From contig DJVL01000011.1 in NCBI GenBank assembly GCA_002440845.1, positions 35,737 through 43,596 of the forward strand: a stretch of DNA of 7,860 nt. The letters are read 5' to 3'. The notes below the pieces were generated by a model that had not been told where the DNA came from, did not search any database, and worked only from the letters and a program-made list of their open reading frames with translations. Made by a program: the position numbers and the translations under genes. Positions within the stretch are counted from its first letter, which is position 1. Each line of letters begins with the position of its first letter. Positions 1 to 6,143 of this stretch are shown in pieces. The stretch is from Patescibacteria group bacterium UBA6257. Lineage in GTDB: Bacteria; Patescibacteriota; Minisyncoccia; UBA6257.

Positions 1-19
1 CTTCTCGATTTTTTAAATA

Positions 20-277
20 TTACACTAAATAAACTTCATCTCCCTCTTTGGCTTTTTGTTCAATCTTCAAACCGATTGTTTCTCCTTTTTTGGCCTCTTT
101 TATGTCTTCGTGTTCTATCTGCATTGAGGAAACTTCCTGTTCAAAATCAATTCCATTGCCTTTTATTCTAATTCTGTCGCCAACTTTTAATTTTCCGGAA
201 AGCTCAATTATCGCTACTCCAATTTTGTCGTAATAATGAACAATTTTCCCTATTTTATCTTTTAATTTCTCTTCCAT
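20..277 (-). CDS. EF-Tu domain II-like small protein (translation elongation factor-like)
   Basis: This gene encodes an 85-residue protein that resembles the beta-barrel domain II of translational GTPases (EF-Tu, IF2) but has no GTPase domain. The signs are GKIVHYYDKIGVAIIEL near residues 10-26, then the turn LKVGDRIRIKG, the stretch VSSMQIEHEDIKEAKKGETIGLK, and the closing GDEVYLV. In EF-Tu-type barrels the equivalent strands carry 'V.SMQ...' and 'A..G..VGL'. Similar stand-alone proteins are usually named 'translation elongation factor-like protein', and their function is not established. The start is an ATG with no Shine-Dalgarno sequence, and the stop is TAA. It lies 50 bp downstream of rtcB on the same strand with no clear terminator between, so it is probably co-transcribed with the archease-rtcB pair. 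A role on ribosomes or tRNA is an inference from fold resemblance only. The family call is fairly secure; the function is unknown. Confidence 0.75.
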   Translation of the reverse strand: MEEKLKDKIGKIVHYYDKIGVAIIELSGKLKVGDRIRIKGNGIDFEQEVSSMQIEHEDIKEAKKGETIGLKIEQKAKEGDEVYLV

Positions 278-327
278 TTTTAAATTTAAGATTTTTATTT
301 TTCGACCTCATTAATTTTTGTCCTAAT

Positions 328-1764
328 TTATCCTTTAATTACTGCCAGCGGCTTAAGACGAACAACTTTTTTAGCAATTCCCGTTTGACTGATTACTTCT
401 ATTATTTCTTCTATATCTTTATAAGCATAAGGAGCTTCTTCTGATAGACTTGAAATTGAATTTGTTTTTATTATAACACCGCTTGCCTTTAAAGTTTCTT
501 TTATCTCTTTACCCGAAGCTTTTTTGACAGCTTCGTGCCGAGACATTTGACGACCAGAGCCATGGCAGCTGCTGCCAAAAGCTTCGGTCATAGCTGAGGG
601 TTGACCTATCAAAACATAGGAACTTGTTCCCATTGAACCCGGAATAATTACCGGCTGTCCAATTTTCTTATAATCTTCCGGCAATTCCTCGTGGCCTGCT
701 GGAAAAGCCCGCGTCGCTCCTTTTCTATGGACCAAAACTTCTCGTTCCTCGGGAAAACTATGTTTTTCTATTTTTATAATATTATGAGCAACATCATAAA
801 CAAGTTCTGGCAATTTATCGGTTTTAAAAAATTTCTTCCAAGTTTGCCTTATAAAATAAGTAATTATCTGACGATTAGACCAAGCGAAATTCGCCGCAGC
901 CGCCATCGCAGAAAAATAGGACCTGCCTTCAGGGGAATTAAATGGCACGCAAGCTAATTCCTTATCAGGAATATCTATTTTATATCGACCCATCGCCCTT
1001 AAAAAATTTTTCAAATAATCAGTGGCAACTTGATGGCCTAACCCCCGAGAGCCCGTATGAATTAAAATTGTAATATCGCCTTCTTTTAATCCAAGATTTT
1101 CCGCCAATTCTTTATCGTCTAAAAAATCAACTTTTTGAATTTCTAAAAAATGATTGCCTGAACCCAAAGTTCCCAACTGGTCTTTACCCCGGGCTTTAGC
1201 CAAAAAAGAAACTTTTGCCGCATCCGCCATTTCAAGCCTGCCATAAGATTCACAATGTTCCAAATCCTTGCTGGAAGCATAGCCCTCTTTTTCCAAAAAA
1301 ACCATTCCTTCTTCTAAAACTTGATCCATCTTTCTGCCTTCCAATTTAAATCCACCGCCTTTTCCTAACCCTGAAGGAATGGTTTTAAAAATTTCTTCAG
1401 CTAGGTTATCAATTTTACTTTTTATCTCTTCTTCTTTCAAAAAGGTCTTTAAAAGACGAACGCCGCAATTAATGTCGTACCCGCAAAAGCCCGGCGAGAT
1501 TGCCCCTTCTGGCATTAAAGTTGCTCCCACTCCGCCAATAGGCGCGCCATACCCCTCATGAATATCAGGCATAGCTAAAACATATTTCATTATCAAAGGC
1601 AGGGTTGTCAGATTAACTAATTGCTCCAAACTCCTGTCTAATAAAATCTGGCTTAACATTTTTTCCGTGGCGTAAACCCTTCCCGGCACGCGCATATCTT
1701 TCCGAAAAGATTGGGGTATTTCCCAAAGATAATTATTAATTTTTATTAAATCTTCTTTTTTCAA
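328..1764 (-). CDS. rtcB: RtcB RNA-splicing ligase (3'-phosphate/2',3'-cyclic phosphate RNA ligase)
   Basis: RtcB joins RNA ends carrying a 2',3'-cyclic phosphate or 3'-phosphate to 5'-OH ends, using GTP and Mn2+, in RNA repair or tRNA splicing. The 478 residues match the long (archaeal/CPR) form of about 480. Motifs visible in order are GYDINCGV with metal ligands Asp97 and Cys100, GSGNHFLE with Asn204, His205 and Glu208, HTGSRGLGH with His236, DVAHNI with His327, HRKGATRAF at 346-354, and SCHGSGRQMSR with His401, which corresponds to the guanylylated His404 of the Pyrococcus enzyme. The C-terminal Lys477 in 'VIKG' matches the conserved near-terminal Lys. All catalytic residues I can place are present. 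The start is a TTG at 1764 giving MKKEDL. The frame stays open upstream into the archease gene without a better start, and there is no Shine-Dalgarno sequence. Archease, the RtcB activator, lies 41 bp upstream. Confidence 0.96.
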   Translation of the reverse strand: MKKEDLIKINNYLWEIPQSFRKDMRVPGRVYATEKMLSQILLDRSLEQLVNLTTLPLIMKYVLAMPDIHEGYGAPIGGVGATLMPEGAISPGFCGYDINCGVRLLKTFLKEEEIKSKIDNLAEEIFKTIPSGLGKGGGFKLEGRKMDQVLEEGMVFLEKEGYASSKDLEHCESYGRLEMADAAKVSFLAKARGKDQLGTLGSGNHFLEIQKVDFLDDKELAENLGLKEGDITILIHTGSRGLGHQVATDYLKNFLRAMGRYKIDIPDKELACVPFNSPEGRSYFSAMAAAANFAWSNRQIITYFIRQTWKKFFKTDKLPELVYDVAHNIIKIEKHSFPEEREVLVHRKGATRAFPAGHEELPEDYKKIGQPVIIPGSMGTSSYVLIGQPSAMTEAFGSSCHGSGRQMSRHEAVKKASGKEIKETLKASGVIIKTNSISSLSEEAPYAYKDIEEIIEVISQTGIAKKVVRLKPLAVIKG

Positions 1765-1805
1765 AGCTTTAAAATCTAAATCAAAATTTAAATTTTTTAA
1801 GTGTT

Positions 1806-2225
1806 TTATATATCAAAAATAATTCTCGCCCTCCAATTTCCATCCTTATCCTGAAAAATTTTTAAATTGTGGTAAGTGACTGCTTTTATTTCTTTTGCCA
1901 AACTATCAATTTTTTCTCCAAAAATCTCCGCCTTAATATAATTATTAGTTAATTTTTCTATATTTGCTTCCTTAAAAATTCCTTTATTAATTTCACCCTT
2001 TGCTAAAACTTCATTTAAAAAATCAGCTATGAGAGTATCAAAATCCGAAGACAAAACTTCAATCTTTTCTTTAAAAGTTTCTTTTGTTTTAGTTTTATCT
2101 AAATCAGGCTTCAGGATAAAAGCCATTCCCTTTAAAGCGCCTTTAAAAAGCTCTTCTTTGCTTGAGGCTATCGCCTCTATCCCTGTATCAGCAAGGTGGT
2201 CAAAAAACTCAAAGTTAAAACTCAT
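1806..2225 (-). CDS. Archease, RtcB activator
   Basis: Archease speeds the guanylylation and turnover of the RNA ligase RtcB. The 139 residues fit the family length of roughly 135-145. The N-terminal signature DHLADTGIEAIA (residues 9-20) matches the family's DH.ADvgi motif and supplies acidic metal ligands such as Asp13. The signature KAVTYHNLKI (114-123) and the terminal ARIIFDI, with Asp138 as the expected last metal ligand, complete the active site. The start is the ATG at 2225, because the conserved N-terminus begins directly after it. No Shine-Dalgarno sequence is visible (leader TTTAAATGAATAACA). An earlier ATG eight bases upstream opens only a six-codon frame that overlaps this start. 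It is the first gene of a probable archease-rtcB unit. Upstream lie a 15-bp tandem repeat and a TATAAT box, and a terminator-like hairpin separates it from rpsT. Confidence 0.93.
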   Translation of the reverse strand: MSFNFEFFDHLADTGIEAIASSKEELFKGALKGMAFILKPDLDKTKTKETFKEKIEVLSSDFDTLIADFLNEVLAKGEINKGIFKEANIEKLTNNYIKAEIFGEKIDSLAKEIKAVTYHNLKIFQDKDGNWRARIIFDI

Positions 2226-2239
2226 TGTTATTCATTTAA

Positions 2240-2325
2240 ATTCCGACTATTGGAATTCTGATTATTGAAATTCCGATTATTGAAATTCCTATTATTGGAA
2301 TTCTGATTATTGAAATTCTGATTAT
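2240..2325. repeat. 15-bp tandem repeat, about 5.7 copies, upstream of archease
   Basis: On the plus strand the unit is ATTCYGATTATTGRA, repeated head to tail at 2240-2254, 2255-2269, 2270-2284, 2285-2299 and 2300-2314, with a partial copy at 2315-2325. Copies 2 and 5 are identical. The others differ at one to three positions (C/T, G/T, A/G). The junctions contain GAATTC or AAATTC cores. The array starts 14 bases before the archease ATG and its distal end merges into a TATAAT box, so it would lie largely in the 5' untranslated leader of the archease-rtcB mRNA. I do not recognise the unit. It could be a protein-binding array, a leader element or simply a slippage-generated minisatellite. Confidence 0.95.
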
Positions 2326-2348
2326 ATTCTACTAAAAATCGCAAAAAA
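2321..2348 (-). promoter_or_regulatory. Candidate sigma-70-type promoter for archease-rtcB
   Basis: A perfect TATAAT lies on the minus strand at 2326-2321, preceded by AGTAGAA. The best -35 at suitable spacing is only TTTTTT (2348-2343, 16-bp spacer), which is a poor match to TTGACA. Transcription would begin near 2314, about 90 bases before the archease start codon and inside the tandem repeat. The position just beyond the rpsT terminator-like hairpin supports the call. The AT-rich background makes chance TATAAT matches likely. Confidence 0.45.
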
Positions 2349-2362
2349 GGAAAATAGTAAAT

Positions 2363-2400
2363 AAAAAACGCTCTAATCCTTGAAGGAAGGGGGCGCTTTT
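2363..2400 (-). terminator. Terminator-like hairpin after rpsT, possibly bidirectional
   Basis: Downstream of the rpsT stop the minus strand reads AAAAGCGC, a C/T-rich middle, then GCGTTTTTT. AAAAGCGC pairs with GCGTTTTTT (with one G-U wobble), and an inner TCCT-TCA-AGGA hairpin can form. A run of six Ts follows the stem. This is the only GC-rich island in the 193-bp gap and the only convincing Rho-independent terminator candidate in the window. Read on the plus strand it also ends in a T run, so it could act in both directions. Confidence 0.55.
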
Positions 2401-2418
2401 AAATCTAAAACCAAGTTT

Positions 2419-2688
2419 TTATTTCGTTTGAATCTTTTTTAATTTTTTAGCCAAAATAGCTTTTTCCCGAGAGGCTTTATTCTTTTTTATCAGGTTAACC
2501 TTTGCGGCCTTATCTATAATTTTATATAAGTAAGAAAGTTTTTTTTGAGCTTCTTCTTTTTTGCCGCTTTCCACAAGCTTCCAATAATCTTTTTTTTCTT
2601 CCTTTATCAATCTTCTCTTTTGGGCATTAATTTTTCTTGTTTTTAAGTTCTTTTTCAAAGCCCTCTTGGCTGATCTGGTAATCGGCAT
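2419..2688 (-). CDS. rpsT: 30S ribosomal protein S20
   Basis: S20 binds 16S rRNA in the body of the small subunit early in assembly. The 89-residue product matches the usual length of about 85-95 and is very Lys-rich, as expected for this helical protein. Recognisable features are the N-terminal SAKRALKKNLKTRKINAQKR (residues 6-25), the middle helix region EEAQKKLSYLYKIIDKAAKVNLI, and the C-terminal IKKNKASREKAILAKKLKKI, equivalent to the family's 'iHkNkAaRkKSrL'. The start is ATG with an all-AT leader and no Shine-Dalgarno sequence; the stop is TAA. It lies 44 bp downstream of holA. holA-rpsT adjacency is common in bacteria. A TATAAT box in the gap suggests its own promoter, and a terminator-like hairpin follows the gene. 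Confidence 0.94.
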   Translation of the reverse strand: MPITRSAKRALKKNLKTRKINAQKRRLIKEEKKDYWKLVESGKKEEAQKKLSYLYKIIDKAAKVNLIKKNKASREKAILAKKLKKIQTK

Positions 2689-2721
2689 AAAATTTTATTT
2701 TTTAGATTTATTAATGATTTT

Positions 2722-2750
2722 ATTATAATTTATCATTTTTGGCTTAAAAA
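2722..2750 (-). promoter_or_regulatory. Possible promoter for rpsT
   Basis: The minus strand carries TATAAT at 2727-2722, about 34 bases before the rpsT ATG, with a weak TTTTTA at 2750-2745 after a 17-bp spacer. It overlaps the end of holA, whose stop codon lies between the two boxes. A ribosomal protein gene would plausibly need its own promoter, but the -35 match is poor and the base composition favours false positives. Confidence 0.3.
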
Positions 2751-3695
2751 ATCAACTAAAAGCATCTCCAAAGCCAATTCGCTTTTAATAGAACCATCTT
2801 TAATCCGGCGGTCGTATTTCATTAAAAAAAAGTAGATTTTTTTTAGAGACTCTTTTTTAAATTCTTTGGCCAAAACAGCAAGTTTTTTAAAAACATAAGG
2901 ATTAAAATGAGAAACGGATTTAGAACCGCCAACTTCTTTCTCTAAAATTTCTTTTACAATAATGATATTTCTTATTTCAAAAACAATCATTTTCAAAATA
3001 TAAAGAGGGTGATGCCCCTGAGCTATCAGCTTTTCCAGCAACCAATAAGCTCTCGCTGCTTTTTTTGCCGCTAAACTGTCCAAAAATTCAAAAATATCGT
3101 TTTGGGTTGGAAGAAAAACGTTCTCTTCCAGAAAATCTCTATCATAAACACCTTTTTTATCTATCAAGGAGAGCTTCTTTAAAATATTATAAATGGAGCC
3201 CGAATCAAAGGGAAAACTTTCCATAAGAACCTGTCTGGCGTCGGGGGCAAGCTTAATCCCCATTTTCCCTTCTTCCTTTTTTATCCATTGTTCCAAAGCC
3301 TGCTTATCTAAAAAATTAAATTCCTTTACCCCTTTGGCTTTTTTTGTCAACCACTTCTTTGAAAAAATATTTTTTACTTTCTGGTTTTCATAAAAAACTA
3401 CCATTGTGTCTTTGGCTTTATCGATATTTTGCCTATCAAGAATTTTTAAAAAAACTTTTTGCAGTTCAGAAGAAGTCTCCGCTATAAAATTTTTAATCAC
3501 TATCAATTTGCTTCCGCAAAAAAGATTGTTGGCTTTTAAAATTTCTTCAAGATTTTTTGTATCAGGCGCTGGTGAAAATTTATCTGAAAAATCAAAAGAA
3601 AAAAAGGCCGGCTTTTTCCGCTTGTAAAAATCAATGACCTTTAAAAGATAGTTGCGGGAAAGAAAATTGTCTTCTCCGTAAATGAAATACAGCAC
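2733..3695 (-). CDS. holA: DNA polymerase III delta subunit (clamp loader)
   Basis: Delta is the clamp-loader subunit that opens the beta sliding clamp. The 320 residues fit the family's usual 320-345. The N-terminus LYFIYGEDNFLSRNYL (2-17) is the typical start of the AAA+-like domain. The region EILKANNLFCGSKLIVIKNF (51-70) fits the conserved 'lf...rlvvvrn' segment, and VVFYENQK (99-106) resembles the family's 'lil....k' strand. The C-terminal collar domain has NDIFEFLDSLAAKKAARAYWLLEKL (199-223), GHHPLYILKMI (227-237) and the ending YDRRIKDGSIKSELALEMLL (294-313), which matches the delta signature 'd..iK.g....alE.l'. The start is GTG at 3695, since no ATG lies just upstream and the family N-terminus begins there. 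The stop is TGA. It lies 66 bp after mutM. Sequence identity is low, as usual for delta, but the overall pattern is convincing. Confidence 0.88.
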   Translation of the reverse strand: MLYFIYGEDNFLSRNYLLKVIDFYKRKKPAFFSFDFSDKFSPAPDTKNLEEILKANNLFCGSKLIVIKNFIAETSSELQKVFLKILDRQNIDKAKDTMVVFYENQKVKNIFSKKWLTKKAKGVKEFNFLDKQALEQWIKKEEGKMGIKLAPDARQVLMESFPFDSGSIYNILKKLSLIDKKGVYDRDFLEENVFLPTQNDIFEFLDSLAAKKAARAYWLLEKLIAQGHHPLYILKMIVFEIRNIIIVKEILEKEVGGSKSVSHFNPYVFKKLAVLAKEFKKESLKKIYFFLMKYDRRIKDGSIKSELALEMLLVDFLSQK

Positions 3696-3761
3696 AATAA
3701 TAAATTAAATTTTTAAATAAGCAGGCCTAATTTTCTAATCTTTAAATGTTTAAAAATTGAT

Positions 3762-4655
3762 TTATAATTCATTATTCATTTTCTGGCATTTCGGGCAATA
3801 AAAAGTAGAACGACCGTTAGATTTTATTCTTTTTATCTTAGTTCCGCAATTAAAACAAGGCTGGCCTTCTCTTTGATAAACTCTTAAAAACTTATTATAG
3901 GAACCGCTTTCGCCGTAAATATTCTTATAAGATTCGTCGGCTGCCGAAGTTCCCTGATTTTTAATGGCTTTATTTAAAATTTCTTTCAAGGAAATAAAAA
4001 TTTGAGAAATTTCTTTTTTAGAAAGTGCGGCTATCTTTTTAAAAGGGTTGACTTTCGCAGACCAAAGAATTTCATTGGCATAAATATTGCCAATGCCGCT
4101 CAGGTAACGTTGATCCATCAAAAATTTTTTAATTTCTCCTTTGGCCTTTCTAATAATTTTCTCAAAAGCTTCTTCTTTAAAAGAAGGTTTTAGGGGGTCT
4201 TGTCCCAATTCTTTTATATCTTTCTCCTTTTTTAATTCTTCTTTTTTTAAAAGGGCTATTTTAGCAAATTTCCTCATATCGGAAAGAGCTAAACTTTTGC
4301 CTTTTTTCAATTTAAAAACCCAGTGAATAAAACCATTATTGAAATCGCTTAAAGGTCTGGCAGTTTTTGCCTGCCACCGGCCTTTAGAATAAAAATATTC
4401 TCCTAATAAAAGGTGGCCGGTTAATTTTAAATGAATCCATAAAACCCAATCATCGTCCAAATAAAAAAATATATTTTTTCCTTTTCTCTGAATTTTTTTT
4501 ATTTTTTTCCCTTTGATTAAAGACCTAAATTGCCTAAAAGAATATTTTCCTTTTAAGTTTTTAGAGCTGTCGGTCCAAACATCGGAAATTATTTGATTTT
4601 TTACGGTTTTATTTAACTGCCTGACAATTGTTTCTACTTCGGGTAATTCTGGCAT
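3762..4655 (-). CDS. mutM: Formamidopyrimidine-DNA glycosylase / AP lyase (Fpg)
   Basis: Fpg removes 8-oxoguanine and formamidopyrimidines from DNA and cuts the resulting abasic site. The N-terminus MPELPEVET gives the catalytic Pro2 and Glu3 and favours Fpg over endonuclease VIII, which begins MPEGPEI. Lys60 in RKGKNIFF fits the conserved catalytic Lys. HLKLTGHLLL (75-84) is the next family block. DMRKF (126-130) holds the Arg and Phe of the lesion-side loop. DQRYLSGIGNIYANE (181-195) is the helix-two-turn-helix motif with Asn190. The C-terminal zinc finger is C267-x2-C270 and C287-x2-C290, with DNA-binding Arg282 in NGRSTFYC. All key residues are intact; at 297 residues it is slightly longer than the usual 270-280. 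The ATG start is fixed by the catalytic N-terminus. There is no Shine-Dalgarno sequence, and a long hairpin ends just upstream of the start. Confidence 0.97.
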   Translation of the reverse strand: MPELPEVETIVRQLNKTVKNQIISDVWTDSSKNLKGKYSFRQFRSLIKGKKIKKIQRKGKNIFFYLDDDWVLWIHLKLTGHLLLGEYFYSKGRWQAKTARPLSDFNNGFIHWVFKLKKGKSLALSDMRKFAKIALLKKEELKKEKDIKELGQDPLKPSFKEEAFEKIIRKAKGEIKKFLMDQRYLSGIGNIYANEILWSAKVNPFKKIAALSKKEISQIFISLKEILNKAIKNQGTSAADESYKNIYGESGSYNKFLRVYQREGQPCFNCGTKIKRIKSNGRSTFYCPKCQKMNNEL

Positions 4656-4661
4656 AATAAT

Positions 4662-4798
4662 AAATTTTAAATTCTAAATTCTAAGCACTAAATCCTAAAC
4701 AAATCATAAATTCTAAATTATAAATTACAAACTGTTTTGGGGTTTGGCATTTGCAATTTGGAATTTGTTTAGAATTTAGGATTTCGGATTTAGGATTT
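4662..4798. repeat. 7-bp-periodic array forming a long imperfect inverted repeat
   Basis: This element fills nearly all of the 144-bp gap between the histidine kinase stop and the mutM start. On the plus strand the left arm is a run of heptamers of the form AAATTCT (4669-4675 and 4676-4682 exact, then AAGCACT, AAATCCT, an 11-base AAACAAATCAT, then AAATTCT, AAATTAT, AAATTAC). The right arm is the matching set TTTGGCA, TTTGCAA, TTTGGAA, an 11-base TTTGTTTAGAA, TTTAGGA, TTTCGGA, TTTAGGA. The two 11-base units sit symmetrically. 4695-4704 and 4763-4772 are perfect 10-bp complements, and 4669-4704 pairs with 4763-4798 with few mismatches. The loop centres near 4733. No open frame or protein match is seen. 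My impression is that similar AAATTCT-type arrays recur between genes in Patescibacteria contigs, but I cannot verify that here. Confidence 0.88.
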
Positions 4799-4799
4799 T

Positions 4800-6116
4800 T
4801 TACTGCGGCGGGATATATGCCGGATCCAAAGGAAGAATAAAGGTAAAAACCGAACCTCTTCCATATTCAGAACTAGCCCAAATCTTTCCGCCATGCCTCT
4901 CAATGATATTTTTTGCCAAATACAAGCCCAAACCCAAACCGCTCGTTTTTTCTTTCATAGCCGCTTTTGACCTGAAAAACTTGGAAAAAAGTTTATCCAA
5001 ATCTTCAGGAGGAATCCCTAAACCCGTATCCTCAACAGCGACAGAAACAAATGGTTTATCTTTAAAAGGTTCTATTTTTATCCTCACCTCCCCGTTTTTC
5101 ACATTATATTTTATTGCATTGTCAACCAAGAACGATAAAGCAAGCTTTATTCTCACCGGGTCCATAATAAAATTCTTAAGTTCAAATTCCGGCCTGTATA
5201 AAATCAATTTAATATTATCCTTCTTGGCAGCTAATTCGTATTCGGTAAAAACATCTTCCACTATTTTTATTAAGTCGCCGGAAGAAAAATTAAAACCAAA
5301 TTTCCCTTCTTCAATTTGGGCGGCTTGCAATAATGTTTCTACTGTCTTAATGCTCTCTTCTGTTGCCTGCTTACCCTCTTTAATAATTTTTTCTTGCTCT
5401 GGCGTTAAGTTTTCTGTTTCTTTATTTAAAAGCATTTCAAAAACCCAGGCAATGCCGGCCAAAGGAGTCCTCAATTGATGGGCGGCTACGGTAATAAAAT
5501 CCGATTGGGCTTTTTTTAATTCTTCTTCCTTGGTTAAATCATGAATTATTTTTAAAAATCCATAAGATTTGCCTTTTTCGTCTGTCACTTTCGTTGTTGT
5601 AATTTCCAGAACTCTTTCCGTTGGCTCAAAAATTTTTATTTTTATCCTGTTGGGATAATCGCTTAAGGATTTTTCCAGAACCAACGGAGCCAAACTCGGA
5701 AAAATCAACTGAGCTAAGGATTTATATCTCCTGTCATTATTAAGCTCTGGAGTAACGATTTTCCCTATCAGTTCGTTTTTGGATAAACCAACAAGTTTTT
5801 CCAAAGCCGGATTAACTAAAACTACTTCAAAATTCTTGGCGTAAGCGATAGCCGCGTCCTCTATACTGCTTATCATAGCGTTTATTTGATTCCTTTCTAA
5901 ATCAAGCCGACTGGTTTTATCTACCAAATTAACAAGAATTAATCCTAAAACCAAATAAAAAAATCCTAAGATTAAACTAATTGCCTCTTTTAGGGGTGAA
6001 GCCAGCCAAAAAAAATTGAAAGCTATCTGAGTGATTAAAAAAACCCCAAAAAACCAAAAAAAGATAATCTGGGATTCAAAAAAATATTTTTTTACTTTGC
6101 GAAAAATATCAAACAT
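4800..6116 (-). CDS. Membrane PAS-domain sensor histidine kinase
   Basis: This is a two-component sensor kinase of 438 residues. Two hydrophobic segments at about 16-37 and 43-65 anchor it in the membrane with almost no external loop, so sensing is probably intramembrane or cytoplasmic. A PAS domain follows at about 75-195, ending in the PAC-like GKSYGFLKIIHDLTKEEELKKA. The HisKA domain has the H-box FITVAAHQLRTPLAGIAW with phosphoacceptor His213. The ATPase domain shows the N-box VDNAIKYN (Asn333), the G1 box VEDTGLGIP (Asp363), the F-box LFSKFFR (376-382) and the G2 box SGLGLGLYL (392-400). All ATP-binding motifs are intact. The residue after the His is Gln rather than the usual Glu/Asp. 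The ligand and response regulator are unknown, and no regulator gene is in view. The ATG start lies 27 bp after polA with no terminator between, suggesting co-transcription. Confidence 0.93.
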   Translation of the reverse strand: MFDIFRKVKKYFFESQIIFFWFFGVFLITQIAFNFFWLASPLKEAISLILGFFYLVLGLILVNLVDKTSRLDLERNQINAMISSIEDAAIAYAKNFEVVLVNPALEKLVGLSKNELIGKIVTPELNNDRRYKSLAQLIFPSLAPLVLEKSLSDYPNRIKIKIFEPTERVLEITTTKVTDEKGKSYGFLKIIHDLTKEEELKKAQSDFITVAAHQLRTPLAGIAWVFEMLLNKETENLTPEQEKIIKEGKQATEESIKTVETLLQAAQIEEGKFGFNFSSGDLIKIVEDVFTEYELAAKKDNIKLILYRPEFELKNFIMDPVRIKLALSFLVDNAIKYNVKNGEVRIKIEPFKDKPFVSVAVEDTGLGIPPEDLDKLFSKFFRSKAAMKEKTSGLGLGLYLAKNIIERHGGKIWASSEYGRGSVFTFILPLDPAYIPPQ

Positions 6117-6143
6117 AAAAAATCAGATTTTACGATTATATTT

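Noticed and set aside
2215..2235. A six-codon frame (MNNNEF) starts eight bases before the archease ATG and overlaps it.
   Set aside because: It is too short to support, and AT-rich leaders produce such frames easily; it could matter for translational coupling but nothing in the sequence shows it.
2228..2344. A minus-strand frame from a TTG at 2344 to a TAA at 2228 runs through the 15-bp repeats, giving a 38-residue Asn-rich peptide with units like FNNQN/SNNRN, and stops two bases before the archease ATG.
   Set aside because: Because the unit is 15 bp, every frame through it tends to stay open (another reads SIIRI/PIIGI). There is no ATG or ribosome site, copy differences change amino acids, and the candidate TATAAT box lies inside the frame, so the TTG would be upstream of the transcription start. 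The position of the stop is probably chance.
2226..2418. A tRNA, riboswitch or small RNA in the 193-bp gap.
   Set aside because: No cloverleaf or T-loop-like GTTCGA sequence was seen, and the gap is accounted for by the terminator-like hairpin, the TATAAT box and the tandem repeat.
3708..3758. A perfect 10-bp inverted repeat AATTTTTAAA / TTTAAAAATT in the mutM-holA gap, as a possible terminator or operator.
   Set aside because: It contains only A and T with a 31-base spacer, so a stable hairpin is unlikely and such pairs arise often by chance at this composition.
4903..5478. A 191-residue plus-strand open frame opposite the histidine kinase.
   Set aside because: It lies entirely over a strongly supported kinase gene with intact motifs on the other strand, and its Ser/Lys-rich translation shows no recognisable domain; it is a shadow of the real gene.
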